Made by a program: the position numbers and the translations under genes | Notes under the pieces: generated by a model | What the model was told of the DNA's origin: nothing | What the model saw: the letters and a program-made list of their open reading frames with translations, nothing else | Database searches by the model: none | In this document: positions 16,745 through 27,131 of the stretch, piece by piece | How positions within the stretch are numbered: the stretch's first letter is position 1 | Layout of the letters: every line of letters starts with the position of its first letter | Assembly: GCA_963827605.1 (NCBI GenBank) | Contig: CAWHBK010000001.1 | Coordinates: 558,001 to 622,000 of the forward strand | Reading direction: 5' to 3' | DNA from: DSYU01 sp963827605 | GTDB taxonomy: Bacteria > Chloroflexota > Anaerolineae > Anaerolineales > Anaerolineaceae | DNA: 64,000 nucleotides

Positions 16745-18867
16745 ATGATGACATTGGAGGTAGGTGCGCTTCTCCACAACCGGTATCGTGTGGAAGCGAC
16801 AATTGCCGTGGGCGGCATGGGCGCGGTCTATCGGGCGTTGGATGAAACGCTGGGAATTCAGGTTGCCGTCAAGGAAAACTTTTTTTCCACCGAGGAATAT
16901 TCTCGCCAGTTCCGGCGTGAGGCAACCATCCTGGCCAGCCTTCGCCACCCTAACCTGCCACGGGTAACCGATCACTTTGTCATCCCCGCGCAGGGCCAGT
17001 ACCTGGTGATGGATTTCATCGAGGGTGTGGATCTGCGCGAAATCATTGCCCAGAACGGCAGCCTTGCCGAAGCGGAAATCATCCGCATAGGCGCGATAAT
17101 AAGCGATGCGCTGGCGTATCTGCACAGCCGCAACCCGGCCATTGTTCACCGCGATATTAAGCCGGGCAACCTCAAAATCACCCCGGCCGGGAACGTTTTC
17201 CTGGTCGATTTTGGGCTGGCGAAAATTTCGCGCGGCGAGGCTACCGCCACGGGGGCCCAGGCGCTTACCCCAGGTTATGCTCCCCCAGAACAATATGGGC
17301 AGGGCACGGAGCCACGTTCAGACATTTATGCGTTGGGCGCTACGTTATATGCCGCCCTGACCGGCAAAATACCCGAGGATGGACTCAGCCGGGCGATGGG
17401 CAGCGCAGAACTAACGCCTGTCCGGAAGCACAATCCGCAGGTAACCGAACGGCTCGCAAAAGTGATCGAGCACGCGATGGCGATTGTCCCTGCCGACCGT
17501 TATGCCACGGCCATGGCATTTCGCGAAGGACTGCTGAGCGCTGAGGCCAGGTCTCAGGTCAAGGCTCAACCTGTGTCAGTGCCTACGCTGCGATCGCCGT
17601 TCCCAAGACCGGTGGAGCAGAAAGACCAATCGCAGGCCGCGGCTCTGCCCGGTCCGGCTGCCCCCGTAATCGCGACTGCCGCGCCGCGCCGAACCAGCTT
17701 CCAAACCGCCTTTATCGGCAGCCCAAAAACCGCGCAAGCGAGGCGTGCCAATCGGGGCAGTATTTGGCATCGGAGGGGTGGTAGTGCTGGCTGGATTTGC
17801 CACGCTGGTGTTTGGCCTGGGTTTATTCAAATCCCAAATGCCAGCCCAACCGGTTCCCAGCGCAACGCTGCTGCCCACGCTATCCAGCTTGCCAACAATC
17901 ACCCTTCCGGCCCCCGCCAGCCTCACTCCCACGCTGCAAATTTCCGAAACACCCACTCTTGCGCCTGCAGCATCTTCCACACCGGTCGACACGGCCACGC
18001 CTGCCGCTACGGTTACTGCACACACCCACCGCAACCCCTCTAGGCAGCGCAAGCGGCCAAATCGCTTTCTCTTCCGAACAGGATGGAAAAACGCAGATCT
18101 GGCTTATGAACTCGGACGGCTCAGACAGCCGGCAGCTAACCCACCTGCCCGACGGCGCCTGCCAGCCAGACTGGTCGCCGGACGGCAAACGCCTCGTATT
18201 TATCTCCCCTTGCCAGGGCAAGAAAGATATGTATCCTGGAGCGAGCCTGTTCATCATCAACGCGGATGGGACGGGTTTGACCCCCTTAGCCACCCTTCCA
18301 GGCGGCGATTTCGACCCGGCCTGGGCGCCGGATGGCACTCAAATCGCTTTTACCACCTTGCGTGATTACAACATTCCGCACCTGTTCCTTTACAAGCTGA
18401 GCGATCATTCCGTCAAGCGGCTATCGAACCAGGTAAACCGTGAACGGCACCCGGCCTGGTCGCCGGACGGCAAACAACTGGCTTATGAAACCACGATTTT
18501 GAGCCAACCGCAGATCTGGACTATGTCAGCCAAGGGAGAAAACGCCCGGGAGTTTTCGTTGTTGAGCAGCGCCTATGATTTCACACCTGCCTGGGCGCCG
18601 GACGGCAGCGTGATTATCTTCAGCCAGGGGAACCAGCCATTCCTGGTTGCCCGCCAGGTAGGCGACCGGAGTGCCCAGCAAGTCCCGGTGTCGGACCGCA
18701 TCCGCCCGGCCGAAGAAGCGCGCTTTTCAATCGATGGATGGTGGCTGGCATTCGACCTCAAGCAGGACGGCAATACCGATATCTATATTATGACCCCCAA
18801 TGGCGCCAGCCTGACCCGCCTGACGACGAATCCAGGGGTGGACTTCCACCCGGCCTGGAAGCCGTGA
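16745..18867 (+). CDS. second Ser/Thr kinase-PD40 receptor, frameshifted
   Basis: Tandem paralogue of the preceding kinase, with an AAGGGGG ribosome-binding site and ATGATG start. All kinase motifs are present: GGMGAVYRA, VAVKENFF, HRDIKPGN, DFGLAK, GYAPPEQYG. The transmembrane helix (GGVVVLAGFATLVFGLGLF) is read in a second frame from about 17740 and the PD40 domain in a third from about 18025, where CCC at 18025-18027 should read CC. PD40 repeats include IAFSSEQDG, WSPDGKRLVF, WAPDGTQIAF and WSPDGKQLAYE. Joined length is about 707 codons, matching the first copy. The two propellers are similar in order but diverged, so the kinases probably respond to related but distinct signals (inference). 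Confidence 0.87.
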
Positions 18868-18870
18868 CGT

Positions 18871-19860
18871 CTACTTGATCAAGTTACCGGCATAAGGTTT
18901 TGCAAACAATGCCGGCGTACCGCCGGTGTGCCAGAATAAAACCGTCTCCCCCGATTGAAAAAACCCGCGGCGGATCAAATCCAGCATCCCGGCAGCGGCG
19001 CGGGCGGTATATACCGGGTCGAGCAGCAGGCCTTCTTGCCGTGCAAACAGGCCAATTGCCTCGCGTTCGGCATCTCCCAGCACCCCGTAGCCCGCACCGA
19101 GATAATCCGCGTTGACGTAGATCTCCTCCGGCAGAAGGGCGATTTTCTCCCCCAACCGGTCCGCGGCGGCGTTGGCCAGTCCGGCGACAATGCCTTGCAG
19201 GTCTGGCGCGGGCTCGTCGATGCTGATCCCCAGCACCCGGCCGGCCCAACCTGCCCGGCGCGCTCCCAGGGCCAACCCGGCCTGAGTGCCGCCCGATGAG
19301 GAAGCCACAACGATCCAGTCCACCGCCCGCTGCTGCACTTTCGACTGCTCCAGGAATTCCTGGAAAGCGGCCTCATACGCCAGCGAGCCCAGCGCATTGG
19401 AGGCGCCCAGTGGAATCAGGTACGGGCGGCGGCCTTCCTCCCAGGCAATATCAAATGCCTTCTGCAGCGCCGCCTCGCGCTCTGGCCGGGACGTCCAGAC
19501 GATTTCCGCCCCAAACAGCTGATCTAGCAGCAGGTTCCCGGAAAACGGCTCTTCCGGCGCGCCAGAGAGGACGAGGATGCAGTCCAGCCCGGCCCGCGCC
19601 GCCAGGGCAGCCGTCTGCCGGCAGTGGTTCGACTGCGCCGCGCCAACTGTGATCAACGTGCGGGCGCCGTTCGCCTGGGCTTCGGCCAGAACGAACTCCA
19701 GTTTGCGGGTCTTATTGCCGCCAAAGGCCAGCCCGGTAAGATCATCACGCTTGACCAGCAGGCGCGGTCCGCCCAATAGAGCGCTCAAACGCGGCAGCGG
19801 CTCGATTGGGGTGGGCAGGGTTGCAAAACGCGTGCGAGGGATTAGCGAACCCCAAGTCAT
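18871..19860 (-). CDS. PLP-dependent D-cysteine desulfhydrase / ACC deaminase family
   Basis: A 329-residue fold-type II PLP enzyme. The PLP lysine lies in FGGNKTRKLEF (near residue 50), followed by GAAQSNHCRQTAALAA and the Ser/Gly-rich phosphate loop SSSGGTQAGLALG. The best-fitting family is D-cysteine desulfhydrase/1-aminocyclopropane-1-carboxylate deaminase; the reaction would release pyruvate, H2S and ammonia from D-cysteine or deaminate a D-amino acid. The start at 19860 gives a 4-nt ATGA overlap with the FemAB-like gene upstream, so both are translated from one message. I do not choose a single substrate; placement after peptidoglycan-bridge-like genes suggests D-amino-acid handling (inference). 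Confidence 0.85.
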   Translation of the reverse strand: MTWGSLIPRTRFATLPTPIEPLPRLSALLGGPRLLVKRDDLTGLAFGGNKTRKLEFVLAEAQANGARTLITVGAAQSNHCRQTAALAARAGLDCILVLSGAPEEPFSGNLLLDQLFGAEIVWTSRPEREAALQKAFDIAWEEGRRPYLIPLGASNALGSLAYEAAFQEFLEQSKVQQRAVDWIVVASSSGGTQAGLALGARRAGWAGRVLGISIDEPAPDLQGIVAGLANAAADRLGEKIALLPEEIYVNADYLGAGYGVLGDAEREAIGLFARQEGLLLDPVYTARAAAGMLDLIRRGFFQSGETVLFWHTGGTPALFAKPYAGNLIK

Positions 19861-20947
19861 AAGCTTACCTCCCGGCGCGTGCGTGCCCGGCCGCGCGTGC
19901 GCATGAAATCCAGAACCCGCGGCAAAACGCGGGTATACAAAATGTACGCCAACGGGCGCGCCGGGAAATCCCACGCGCCGGCCATCCGCACCACCTGGCC
20001 GCCGATACCTTCTTTGAAGCGGAAGACGCCCCACATCGGGTCGCTTTCATCAAATACGTCTGGCGCGCCCCACAGGTCGTACTGCGTGCATCCGCGTGCT
20101 TTGGCCCGGCGCATCGCTTCCCACTGCAAAAGGTAGTTGGGCATCTTCTCACGGTGCGCCTGGCGCGACATGCCGTAAAGGTACCAGGCCCGGCTGGCAA
20201 AATAGAAAGCAAAAATTCCGGCAACTGGCTCGCCATCCACTTCGGCAATCAACGGTTCGGCTAGCGACCGGTTCGATGAACATTTCCCACAAGCGCAAGT
20301 AATAGCCTTCATCGCGGATCACAAAGCCGTCCCGCACAGAGGTTTCGGCATACATGCGGTACAGCATGGGCAAATCGCCGGCTGCACCCGCGCGCACCTG
20401 CACGCCCTTTTTCTGGGCCAGGCGCAGGTTATAGCGCGCTTTCTGCTTCATGCGTGCCAGCCAATCGGCTTCATCGCCTGCCAGATCCAGGCAGACCGTA
20501 TTGCGGAACTGTACCTGCTCCTGCGATAAGCGCCATCCACCCGCTTTCAATTCGGATACCACCTGCTCAGCCTGCCGGGCCGGGTACGTCTGTTTCCGAC
20601 CCCGGCACGCCGTACCCCAGGATTAGCTCTGGATCGATTTTGATAAAAATTGCACCCAGTTTGCGCGCCAGGGCTTGCAGATCACCCATCACCCGGCGGC
20701 TCCATGCGCGGTCGTTCCAATCCACCAGCGGACCGCGCGGAACATAGAGCACGCTGAACCCGCCCGGCATCGCCCGGCGCAGCACCAGCGCCGCCGCGCG
20801 CACCTGTCCGTTCTCATCCCGCCAAAGCTGGGGGAGCGGCTGCCACCCGTAATGGCTTTTAAACTGGCCCCACTCCCAGGTTTGCAGGATATGCGCTCCC
20901 GGTAAGCCTGCGATGCTCTCATTCCATTCTGCTCCGGTGATATTCAT
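19857..20947 (-). CDS. FemAB-like aminoacyl ligase, second copy, frameshifted
   Basis: FemX/FemAB-like protein with a GNAT-type double domain; such enzymes transfer amino acids from aminoacyl-tRNA to lipid II or other acceptors. Motifs: HILQTWEWGQFKSHYGW near the N-terminus, LYVPRGPLVDW, WLARMKQKARYNLRLAQKKGV, and the C-terminal YLLQWEAMRRAKARGC with YDLWGAPD. Three frames must be joined (breaks near 20565 and 20240). Joined length of about 363 codons is normal. It starts at ATG 20947, just 18 nt after the stop of the paralogue, and its stop overlaps the next ATG. Confidence 0.85.
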
Positions 20948-20965
20948 CCGCCTGCCTCGTGCCTT

Positions 20966-21960
20966 CTACGCGACCACCAGCGGTACAGGCGGATACGCCA
21001 GCGGCAGATACGGCCGGTCCCAGGCCCCTGACGGAGCGCTTCAATTCGCCGCCAAAACCGCGTTTAAAACGATACACCCCCCACAGCCCATCCGAACGCT
21101 CACTGAAATTCGCTTCCAGCGTGGTTTCGTCCGCATCCGGTACGCCCCACAAATCGTACTCTGCGCAGCCGCGCGCTTTTGCCCAGCGCATGGCTTCCCA
21201 CTGCAACAGATAGGTAGGCATGCGGTTGCGCTCTTCGTCATTCGAAGCGCCATAAAAATACCAGGCTGCGCGCGCCACGCGCAAAAACCATCAGCCCGGC
21301 CAGCGGTTGACCATCATATTCAGCCATCAACAGCGCGCACATGCCCTGCGGCTGAAATAATGCGTGCGCACGGCGAAAATACTCCAGGCTGTGCACGCCA
21401 AACCCATCGCGCTGCCCGGTCACCTGCATAAGCTGGTAAAACGTCTCCAGGTCCTGAGACTCGCGCACCACCACGCCCTTTTTTTCAGCCAGGCGGATGT
21501 TATAGCGCGTTTTTTGCTTCATGCGCGCCAGCCAATCCTCTTCGCTGCCCGCCAGGCTGATCACCACCGTCCGGCGGGGTTGGATGGGATCGGCATCGGC
21601 GATAAATCCGGCAAACCGCGCCTGGCTTTGCGCGGTTTCGCCCGCCGGTCCATCCGCCGATTCCCAGGCATCTGGCTCAACCTTCAGCAATATCGCGCGC
21701 CTGCGCCGGCATACCCGGTCCAGTACGGGCCAGAACGCGGGCCAATCCGGTCCAACCGGGCCTTTTGGCACATACGCAAACGAAAAGCCCAGCGGCAAAG
21801 GGCGGAACAAGACCTGCGCGCCCGTTTCGCCTGCCCGCACGCGTTCCACCTGCCAGCCAAATTCCGCTTTGAAATCGCCCCACGCACTGGTCTGCAAGAG
21901 ATGCGCCTCTGGGTGATCCTGTAGAAAACGGTCCCATTCGGCGGAGGTGAGGGGGATCAT
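20966..21960 (-). CDS. FemAB-like aminoacyl ligase, first copy, frameshifted
   Basis: Paralogue of the gene immediately downstream. Shared motifs: HLLQTSAWGDFKAEFGW, FAYVPKGPVGPDW, WLARMKQKTRYNIRLAEKKGV, YLLQWEAMRWAKARGC and YDLWGVPDAD. A frameshift near 21265 separates the N-terminal 230 residues from the second GNAT half. A further break near 21020 hides the true C-terminus (RPYLPLAYPPVP), which ends at a TAG at 20966-20968. Joined length is about 331 codons. Position directly after a polyprenyl glycosylphosphotransferase supports a role in decorating a lipid-linked cell-envelope precursor rather than, for example, protein degradation (inference). Confidence 0.85.
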
Positions 21961-22017
21961 GTGCGGTTGCCTGTTTTGACAGCGGGCGCAAATTGCTTCG
22001 CGAGCTGCGCCGGCATC

Positions 22018-23436
22018 CTACTGTCCGCGGAAACCAACGACGGTGCCCACGGTGCGCAGCAGAATGACGAAATCCAGCAGCAGATTGCGGTGCTTGATAT
22101 AGTATAGATCATATTCCAGCTTGACGGCCGTTTCCTCAACCGTGGCAGCGTAGCTAAAATTTACCTGCGCCCAGCCGGTAATTCCCGGCTTCACCAGCAG
22201 GCGCGCCCGGTAGAATGGCACTTTGGATTGCAACTCGCTCACCAGTTGGGAAATTTCTGCCCGCGGGCCAACCAGGCTCATCTCGCCGCGCAGCACATTA
22301 ATAAACTGCGGGCTTTCATCCATGTGCGTCCTGCGCAGGAACCAGCCGATTTTGGTAATGCGCTCCTTGTCGGGCAGCGGCTTGCCTTTTTCATCAAATG
22401 CTTCGCGCATGGAGCGGAATTTGATAATTTTGTATTCTTTGCCGTGTTTACCCAAACGGCTCTGGTAATAGAAAACGGGCCAGCCCGATTCAAGCAGAAT
22501 CAACAGCCCGAGGAAAGGCGTAATCATCGCCACCCCCAAAACCCCGACCAACCCTCCAATGATATCGAACAGGCGCTTGCCCAACTCATACAGACCGTTT
22601 GCCCGCGCCTGGTCCACAAAGGAACGTAAGATCCAGTCCGAACGCAGCAGGGCAATCGGAACGCGCCCGAGCAAATCCTCGTACACGATCGGCATGGTCG
22701 TGACCTCGATACCTTCTTCTTCGGCCTGGAGCAGCGCCTGGAACATGCAGTCTTGCATCTCACCGGTGATGGCAAAAATCAAGTCGGTTACTTTCTGATG
22801 CTCGATGATCTGGAGCATTTCTTCGCTGGTGCCCAGGATGGGATAGCCTTCCACGCAGGTATTGCGCTTGTAGGGGTCATCGTCAATTAGACCGACCATA
22901 TAAAAAGGCGGCGGCCAGATTTCTTTGAGCACCTGGACCAGCGTTGAACCGGCCCGGCCCGCCCCAACGATGAGTACCCGGCGCAGGAATTCGGGGGTAG
23001 TAAAAACCTTGATGTAGAGGAAACGCCAGCTGACCATAAAAACGGCGGCGGCTACAATAAAAGTGGCAACGCTCCGCCGGGGGAGTGTTTTTGGATCCGA
23101 AAGGAAGAAGACAAACAGGTAGAGCACCAGGCTGACGGCAGCCGCGATCGCCACGCCTTTGACGGTATCCGAACGGTGCCCCGCGCGGCGGATATCGTAC
23201 ATTTCAACGTTCAAAATCATCCACAGAACCGGCAGAAAGAAAAACCAGGGCGGGATGCGTTCGCCGATGAGCTCCAGGAGGCTCGGCCCTAACCAATCCT
23301 TTTGGCCCCACATATAAAGGGCCACGAACAGGGCCGACGCAGCCATAACGGCATCCCCGGTCAACAGGATAATTCTGCGCTCACCGGGGTGCAGGCGAAA
23401 TTGAATGGATTTTGCATTTGGATTAATAGAGCCCAT
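22018..23436 (-). CDS. polyprenyl-phosphate glycosylphosphotransferase
   Basis: Intact 472-residue WbaP/EpsE-type initiating sugar transferase. It links a sugar 1-phosphate to undecaprenyl phosphate and so starts assembly of a capsule, exopolysaccharide or O-unit. The N-terminal half has four hydrophobic helices (residues about 25-140) and a nucleotide-binding CoA-binding-like domain with VGAGRAGSTLVQVLKE near 170. The catalytic C-terminal domain has KRLFDIIGG, the membrane re-entrant helix, YKIIKFRSM, RTHMDESPQFINVL, VGPRAEI and KPGITGWAQV. Coding is 8 bp from the glycosyltransferase upstream. Confidence 0.93.
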   Translation of the reverse strand: MGSINPNAKSIQFRLHPGERRIILLTGDAVMAASALFVALYMWGQKDWLGPSLLELIGERIPPWFFFLPVLWMILNVEMYDIRRAGHRSDTVKGVAIAAAVSLVLYLFVFFLSDPKTLPRRSVATFIVAAAVFMVSWRFLYIKVFTTPEFLRRVLIVGAGRAGSTLVQVLKEIWPPPFYMVGLIDDDPYKRNTCVEGYPILGTSEEMLQIIEHQKVTDLIFAITGEMQDCMFQALLQAEEEGIEVTTMPIVYEDLLGRVPIALLRSDWILRSFVDQARANGLYELGKRLFDIIGGLVGVLGVAMITPFLGLLILLESGWPVFYYQSRLGKHGKEYKIIKFRSMREAFDEKGKPLPDKERITKIGWFLRRTHMDESPQFINVLRGEMSLVGPRAEISQLVSELQSKVPFYRARLLVKPGITGWAQVNFSYAATVEETAVKLEYDLYYIKHRNLLLDFVILLRTVGTVVGFRGQ

Positions 23437-23443
23437 TAGGATG

Positions 23444-24462
23444 CTATACCACTATCTCCAAGAATGTTGTCACCATACTCCATAAAAATGCTGCCCCCCA
23501 GCTACCAGTGCATGGTGAATATGGCCAGGGGTATTCCCAGAACCAGCCGCGGTTCGCGGTGCCGGAGGGCCGCTGGCATGGCGCCAGCCAGCAACACCAG
23601 CCCATATCCGAGCAGTTCAGCGATCAACAACAGTCGGGCCAGGTTCCACAGCGGCGCCAGCGCCAGCAGAATGACCAGGCTTAATACAAACACTGGCGGC
23701 AGCCCCTGGCGCCAGCGCAGTGTCTGCGGGTACCGCCGCAGCATGCGCCATTTCCAATATCCATAGCGCCAGTACTGCTGCGCAAGTGTCTTCAAGGTAG
23801 GCCGCGCAAAGTAGGTGGAGCGGATGCGCGGGTTGAGCCAGATTTTCCCGCCTCCCTGGCGGATTCTGGCATTGAACTCATAATCCTCATTCGACAGCAG
23901 TCCTTCGTCAAAACAGCCAAATCGATCAAACACATCCCGCCGGAATGCGCCAAAAGGCACCGTATCAACATACCCGGCCTCATTGGTGTAGCGGTAGCGA
24001 GCATCGCCAACCCCAAAGGGGTGGGCAGCAGCCATGGCAATCGCCCGCTGCATCAAAGCCGTTCCCAAGCGGGCGAATTTCCCACACGCCGCCCACATTA
24101 TCGCCCCGCCCCGCCTCCAGATCTTCCAGGCAGCGCTCGATGTAATCCGGAGCAGGCACCGAATGCGCGTCCAGACGGATGATGTAGCGGCCATGGGCCA
24201 CCGCCAGCGCGCAGTTGAGCGCTGCCGGGATAACGCGCCTGGGGTTATCCACCAGGTGGACGGCCAGCTCGGGGTGCGATTGTTGAAAAGCAGCGACTTC
24301 TTCCCGGGTCTGGTCGGTTGACAGCCCATCGGCGATAATCACTTCCAAATCCTCAGCCTTCCCGGACTGTTGATAAAAAGTTTGCTCGTATAAGGCATCC
24401 AATAAAAGACGGATGGTTGCCTGCTCATTATAACAAGGGATAATAATTGAGACGAGAGGCAT
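23444..24462 (-). CDS. family 2 glycosyltransferase with C-terminal membrane helices, frameshifted
   Basis: GT-A fold glycosyltransferase. It has VSIIIPCYNE at residue 4, EVIIADGLSTD, the metal-binding DAHS (a DxD-type site) near residue 98 and the acceptor-site region EDYEFNARIRQGGGKIW. C-terminal hydrophobic helices (VFVLSLVILLALAPLW and AELLGYGLVLLAG) anchor it in the membrane. A frameshift near 24070 joins GGVWEIRPLG to ALMQRAIAMAAAHPFG. A second one near 23503 hides the last helix, GAAFLWSMVTTFLEIVV, which ends at a TAG at 23444-23446. Joined length is about 339 codons. It lies between the histidine kinase and the glycosylphosphotransferase and probably builds the same polymer. Confidence 0.87.
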
Positions 24463-24472
24463 GCCCTATCGT

Positions 24473-25922
24473 TTACCTTTCAATTTGGATATGCAGTGTG
24501 GAATCATCGGGTCTTGCTAATGGTAGTTTTACCATAAAACGGCTTCCTTGTCCCGGTTGACTTTCCACCCAAATCTGGCCGCCATGCGCCAGGACGATCT
24601 GGCGGGCAATGGGCAGCCCCAGGCCAACGCCTCTGCCCTGCCCCCCCGCGCCGGGATTTATCCACCTGAAAGAAGCGTTCAAAGATGCGCGCCTGATCCT
24701 CCGGCGCAATCGCCGCTGCCAGCATCCGCTACGCTAACCAATACCCCGCCATCCGAGGGCTGGGCCGCGCAGGTTACACAGCCGCCGGGCGGGGTAAATT
24801 TAATCGCGTTATCGACCAGGTTGGTAAACACCTGCGCCAACCGGTCTCCATCGCCGGTCACGAGCGGCATCTCTTGAAAATCTTCGCGCAGTTCCACCTC
24901 GGCCGCCTTGGCTTGCGGGGCAAATTTCTCGATCACACTGTGCAGCAGCGATATCCATGTTTACCGGTGCGCGCTGCAAATCCGCTGTCCCGGCCTCCAG
25001 GCGCGCAAGAGAAAGCAGATCCATTACCAGGCGGTGCATGCGGGTGGCCTCCTGGAAAACCACCCCGGCTGCCTGTTGTAGCGCTTCCGGCGTCTGGACC
25101 GTTCCATCCAGAATGGCCTGGGCAAAACCCTGGATCGAGGTCAAGCGGTGTTTTTAGCTCGTGGGAAACATTGGCCACGAAATCGCGCTGTGATTGCTGG
25201 CTCATTTGAACGCGCTGGCTCATCTCGTTCATTGCCCTGGCCAGCTCCTGCACTTCGCCCGGCCCCTCCACCGGCAGTGCGGCATGTTCTCCACGGGCCA
25301 CAGCCTGCGAAGCGCCTACCATCCGGCGCAGTGGGGCGGAAATCCAGTTCGCCATCAAGAAGGCCAGCAAAAAAGCCAGCGCCAGCGCAGCCAGCCCGGC
25401 ATAGAAAAAAGTCGAAAAGAACTGGTCACGGAACAGCAGCGCCAGCGGCAGCGCCGGGCGCCGGAGACAACATCACCAGCAGCGAGCCGTCCCCCAGGCG
25501 GCGCAGCATGTACAGCCAGACCCCTCCTCCATCGGGCTGCGCACCGTGCGCACCTGGTCCGTATCCATCGGGCGAAGCTGCTCGGCGCGCACGATACGTT
25601 CAAAGGGCAAATCCACCCCGCCGGTATCCAGTCGAAACGGTACGGTCCGGGTCGATCACCACCAGCGCGAATATTGCGGTCGGCAGCTTCGCGCCGCAGG
25701 TAGCGCTCAGCGCGGGCCGGGTTCTGATCTCAACGTTTGCTGGACGTCGGCTGGCAGCGTTTCGTTGAATAAACGCAGACGAAAAACAATCTCCGGGTAG
25801 ATCAGGCGCGGAGTCTGTAAAAAAGCCAGAACCAGGCCAGCCGCGACGATCACCAGCAGCACGCTGATCAACAGGGCATAACTCAACCAGAGGCGGGTGC
25901 GCAGGGACGAAGAAAACATCAT
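24473..25922 (-). CDS. sensor histidine kinase, multiply frameshifted
   Basis: Membrane sensor of a two-component system. The first transmembrane helix (LWLSYALLISVLLVIVAAGLV) begins right after the start. A HAMP region (ANWISAPLRRMVGASQAVARG) is followed by the H-box FVANVSHELKTPL with the phosphoacceptor histidine. The ATPase domain has an N-box (VDNAIKFTPPGG) and G-box (GLGLPIARQIV). At least six short frames have to be joined, the highest indel density in the window; without repair no contiguous kinase can be read. The ATG overlaps the stop of the response regulator (ATGA). The partner regulator and the downstream polymer genes suggest it controls envelope synthesis (inference). Confidence 0.85.
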
Positions 25923-26604
25923 ACCACCAGCTTATACCCTACCCCGGTGACCGTTTCGATACGTGCTCCGCTGGCCGAGAGTTTACGCCGCAGCTGGGCG
26001 ACGTGCACATCTACCGTACGGGTCTGACCGAAAAAATCATACCCCCAGGCCAGTTCGAGCAGTTTCTCGCGGCTGAATACCTGCCCAGGATGGCGCGCCA
26101 GCACCAGCAGCACTTCAAATTCCTGGGTGCGCAGATTCGATCAGAGCGCCGTTGACCCGCACTTCGCGCCGCCCGATATCGATCACCAGGTCACCGGCAC
26201 GCAGCACATCCTCCGGCTGCGCGTCCTGCAACCCGCTCGCTGCGCCGTAAAATTGCCTTTACCCGCGCCACCAGCTCGCGCGGGTTGAAGGGTTTGGTCA
26301 TGTAATCATCCGCGCCCAGTTCCAGGCCCAGGATTTTATCAAAATCCTCGTCCCGGGCAGTCAGCATCAGGATCGGAATCAGGTTATTTTGCGCGCGCAG
26401 GCGGCGGCAAACTTCAAACCCATCCAGTTCTGGCAGCATCACGTCCAGCACAACCAGTGCCGGCAGATCCGTTTCGATTGCCCGCATGGCGGACCTTCCA
26501 TCCGCTACCGATTGTACCGAAAACCCTTCCCGTTCCAGGTACAGCCGGGCCAGTTGGACGATATTCGCTTCATCGTCAACCACGAGAATGCGATGATCGT
26601 CCAT
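25919..26604 (-). CDS. OmpR-family response regulator, frameshifted
   Basis: The receiver domain has DDEANIV acidic residues, the phosphoacceptor in VVLDVMLPELDGFEV (near residue 53), TARDED and TKPFNPRELVARVKAILRR. The C-terminal winged helix reads VLLVLARHPGQVFSREKLLELAWG and DVHVAQLRRKL, typical of OmpR/PhoB proteins. The linker DVLRAGDLVIDIGRREVRVN lies in a third frame, so two indels separate the halves (near 26220 and 26135). The start is ATG 26604 rather than an upstream TTG, because the domain begins MDDHRILVVDD. It heads the likely operon of kinase and polymer genes. Confidence 0.9.
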
Positions 26605-26630
26605 CACCAACGCTTACCATTTTACAGGGT

Positions 26631-27056
26631 TTACTCGCTGCAGTTGCTGTCAGCATCATCCTGCTGCTTCAGCAGCGCAATGGCTTCAATCTCCACGGCT
26701 GCGCCGAGCGGCAGCGCCGCTACCTGGACGGTAGAACGCGCGGGCGGATTGCTCTTGAAAAATTCGGCGTAAACGGCGTTCATGCGCGCAAACTCTTTGA
26801 TATCGCGCAAAAACACGGTCGTCTTGACCACGTTGTCCAGGCTGCTGCCGGCGGCTTCCAGGATGTTCCCCAGATTTATCAGCGTCTGGCGAGTTTCAGC
26901 CTCAATATCGCCCACCACCAATTTCCCGGTGGACTGGTCGACTCCGGCCTGCCCCGAACAGAATACAAAATTCCCGGTCTTGATAGCTAACGAATAGGGG
27001 CCGATGGCTTTCGCTTTTTCCGTTGTCACAACTTCTTTTTTAACACAGCCATTCAT
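26631..27056 (-). CDS. ridA: RidA/YjgF-family enamine deaminase
   Basis: RidA hydrolyses reactive enamine/imine intermediates released by PLP-dependent dehydratases and protects PLP enzymes. The 141-residue protein has the family motifs IGPYS, VFCSGQAGVD, TLINLGNILEAAGSSLDNVVKTTVFL and the arginine in PPARSTVQVAALPLGA with the C-terminal EIEAIA. A short N-terminal extension (MNGCVKKEVV) precedes the usual start. It lies 75 nt after cydB and 27 nt before the response regulator. The PLP-dependent desulfhydrase homologue of the same strand (18871-19860) is a possible source of its substrates. Confidence 0.92.
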   Translation of the reverse strand: MNGCVKKEVVTTEKAKAIGPYSLAIKTGNFVFCSGQAGVDQSTGKLVVGDIEAETRQTLINLGNILEAAGSSLDNVVKTTVFLRDIKEFARMNAVYAEFFKSNPPARSTVQVAALPLGAAVEIEAIALLKQQDDADSNCSE

Positions 27057-27131
27057 CGATATCCTCGTAGTTTGAGAGATGCAGATTTTCCTGATTCTAA
27101 GCCAATATTCGCTGTTTCGTATGTAGAAATT

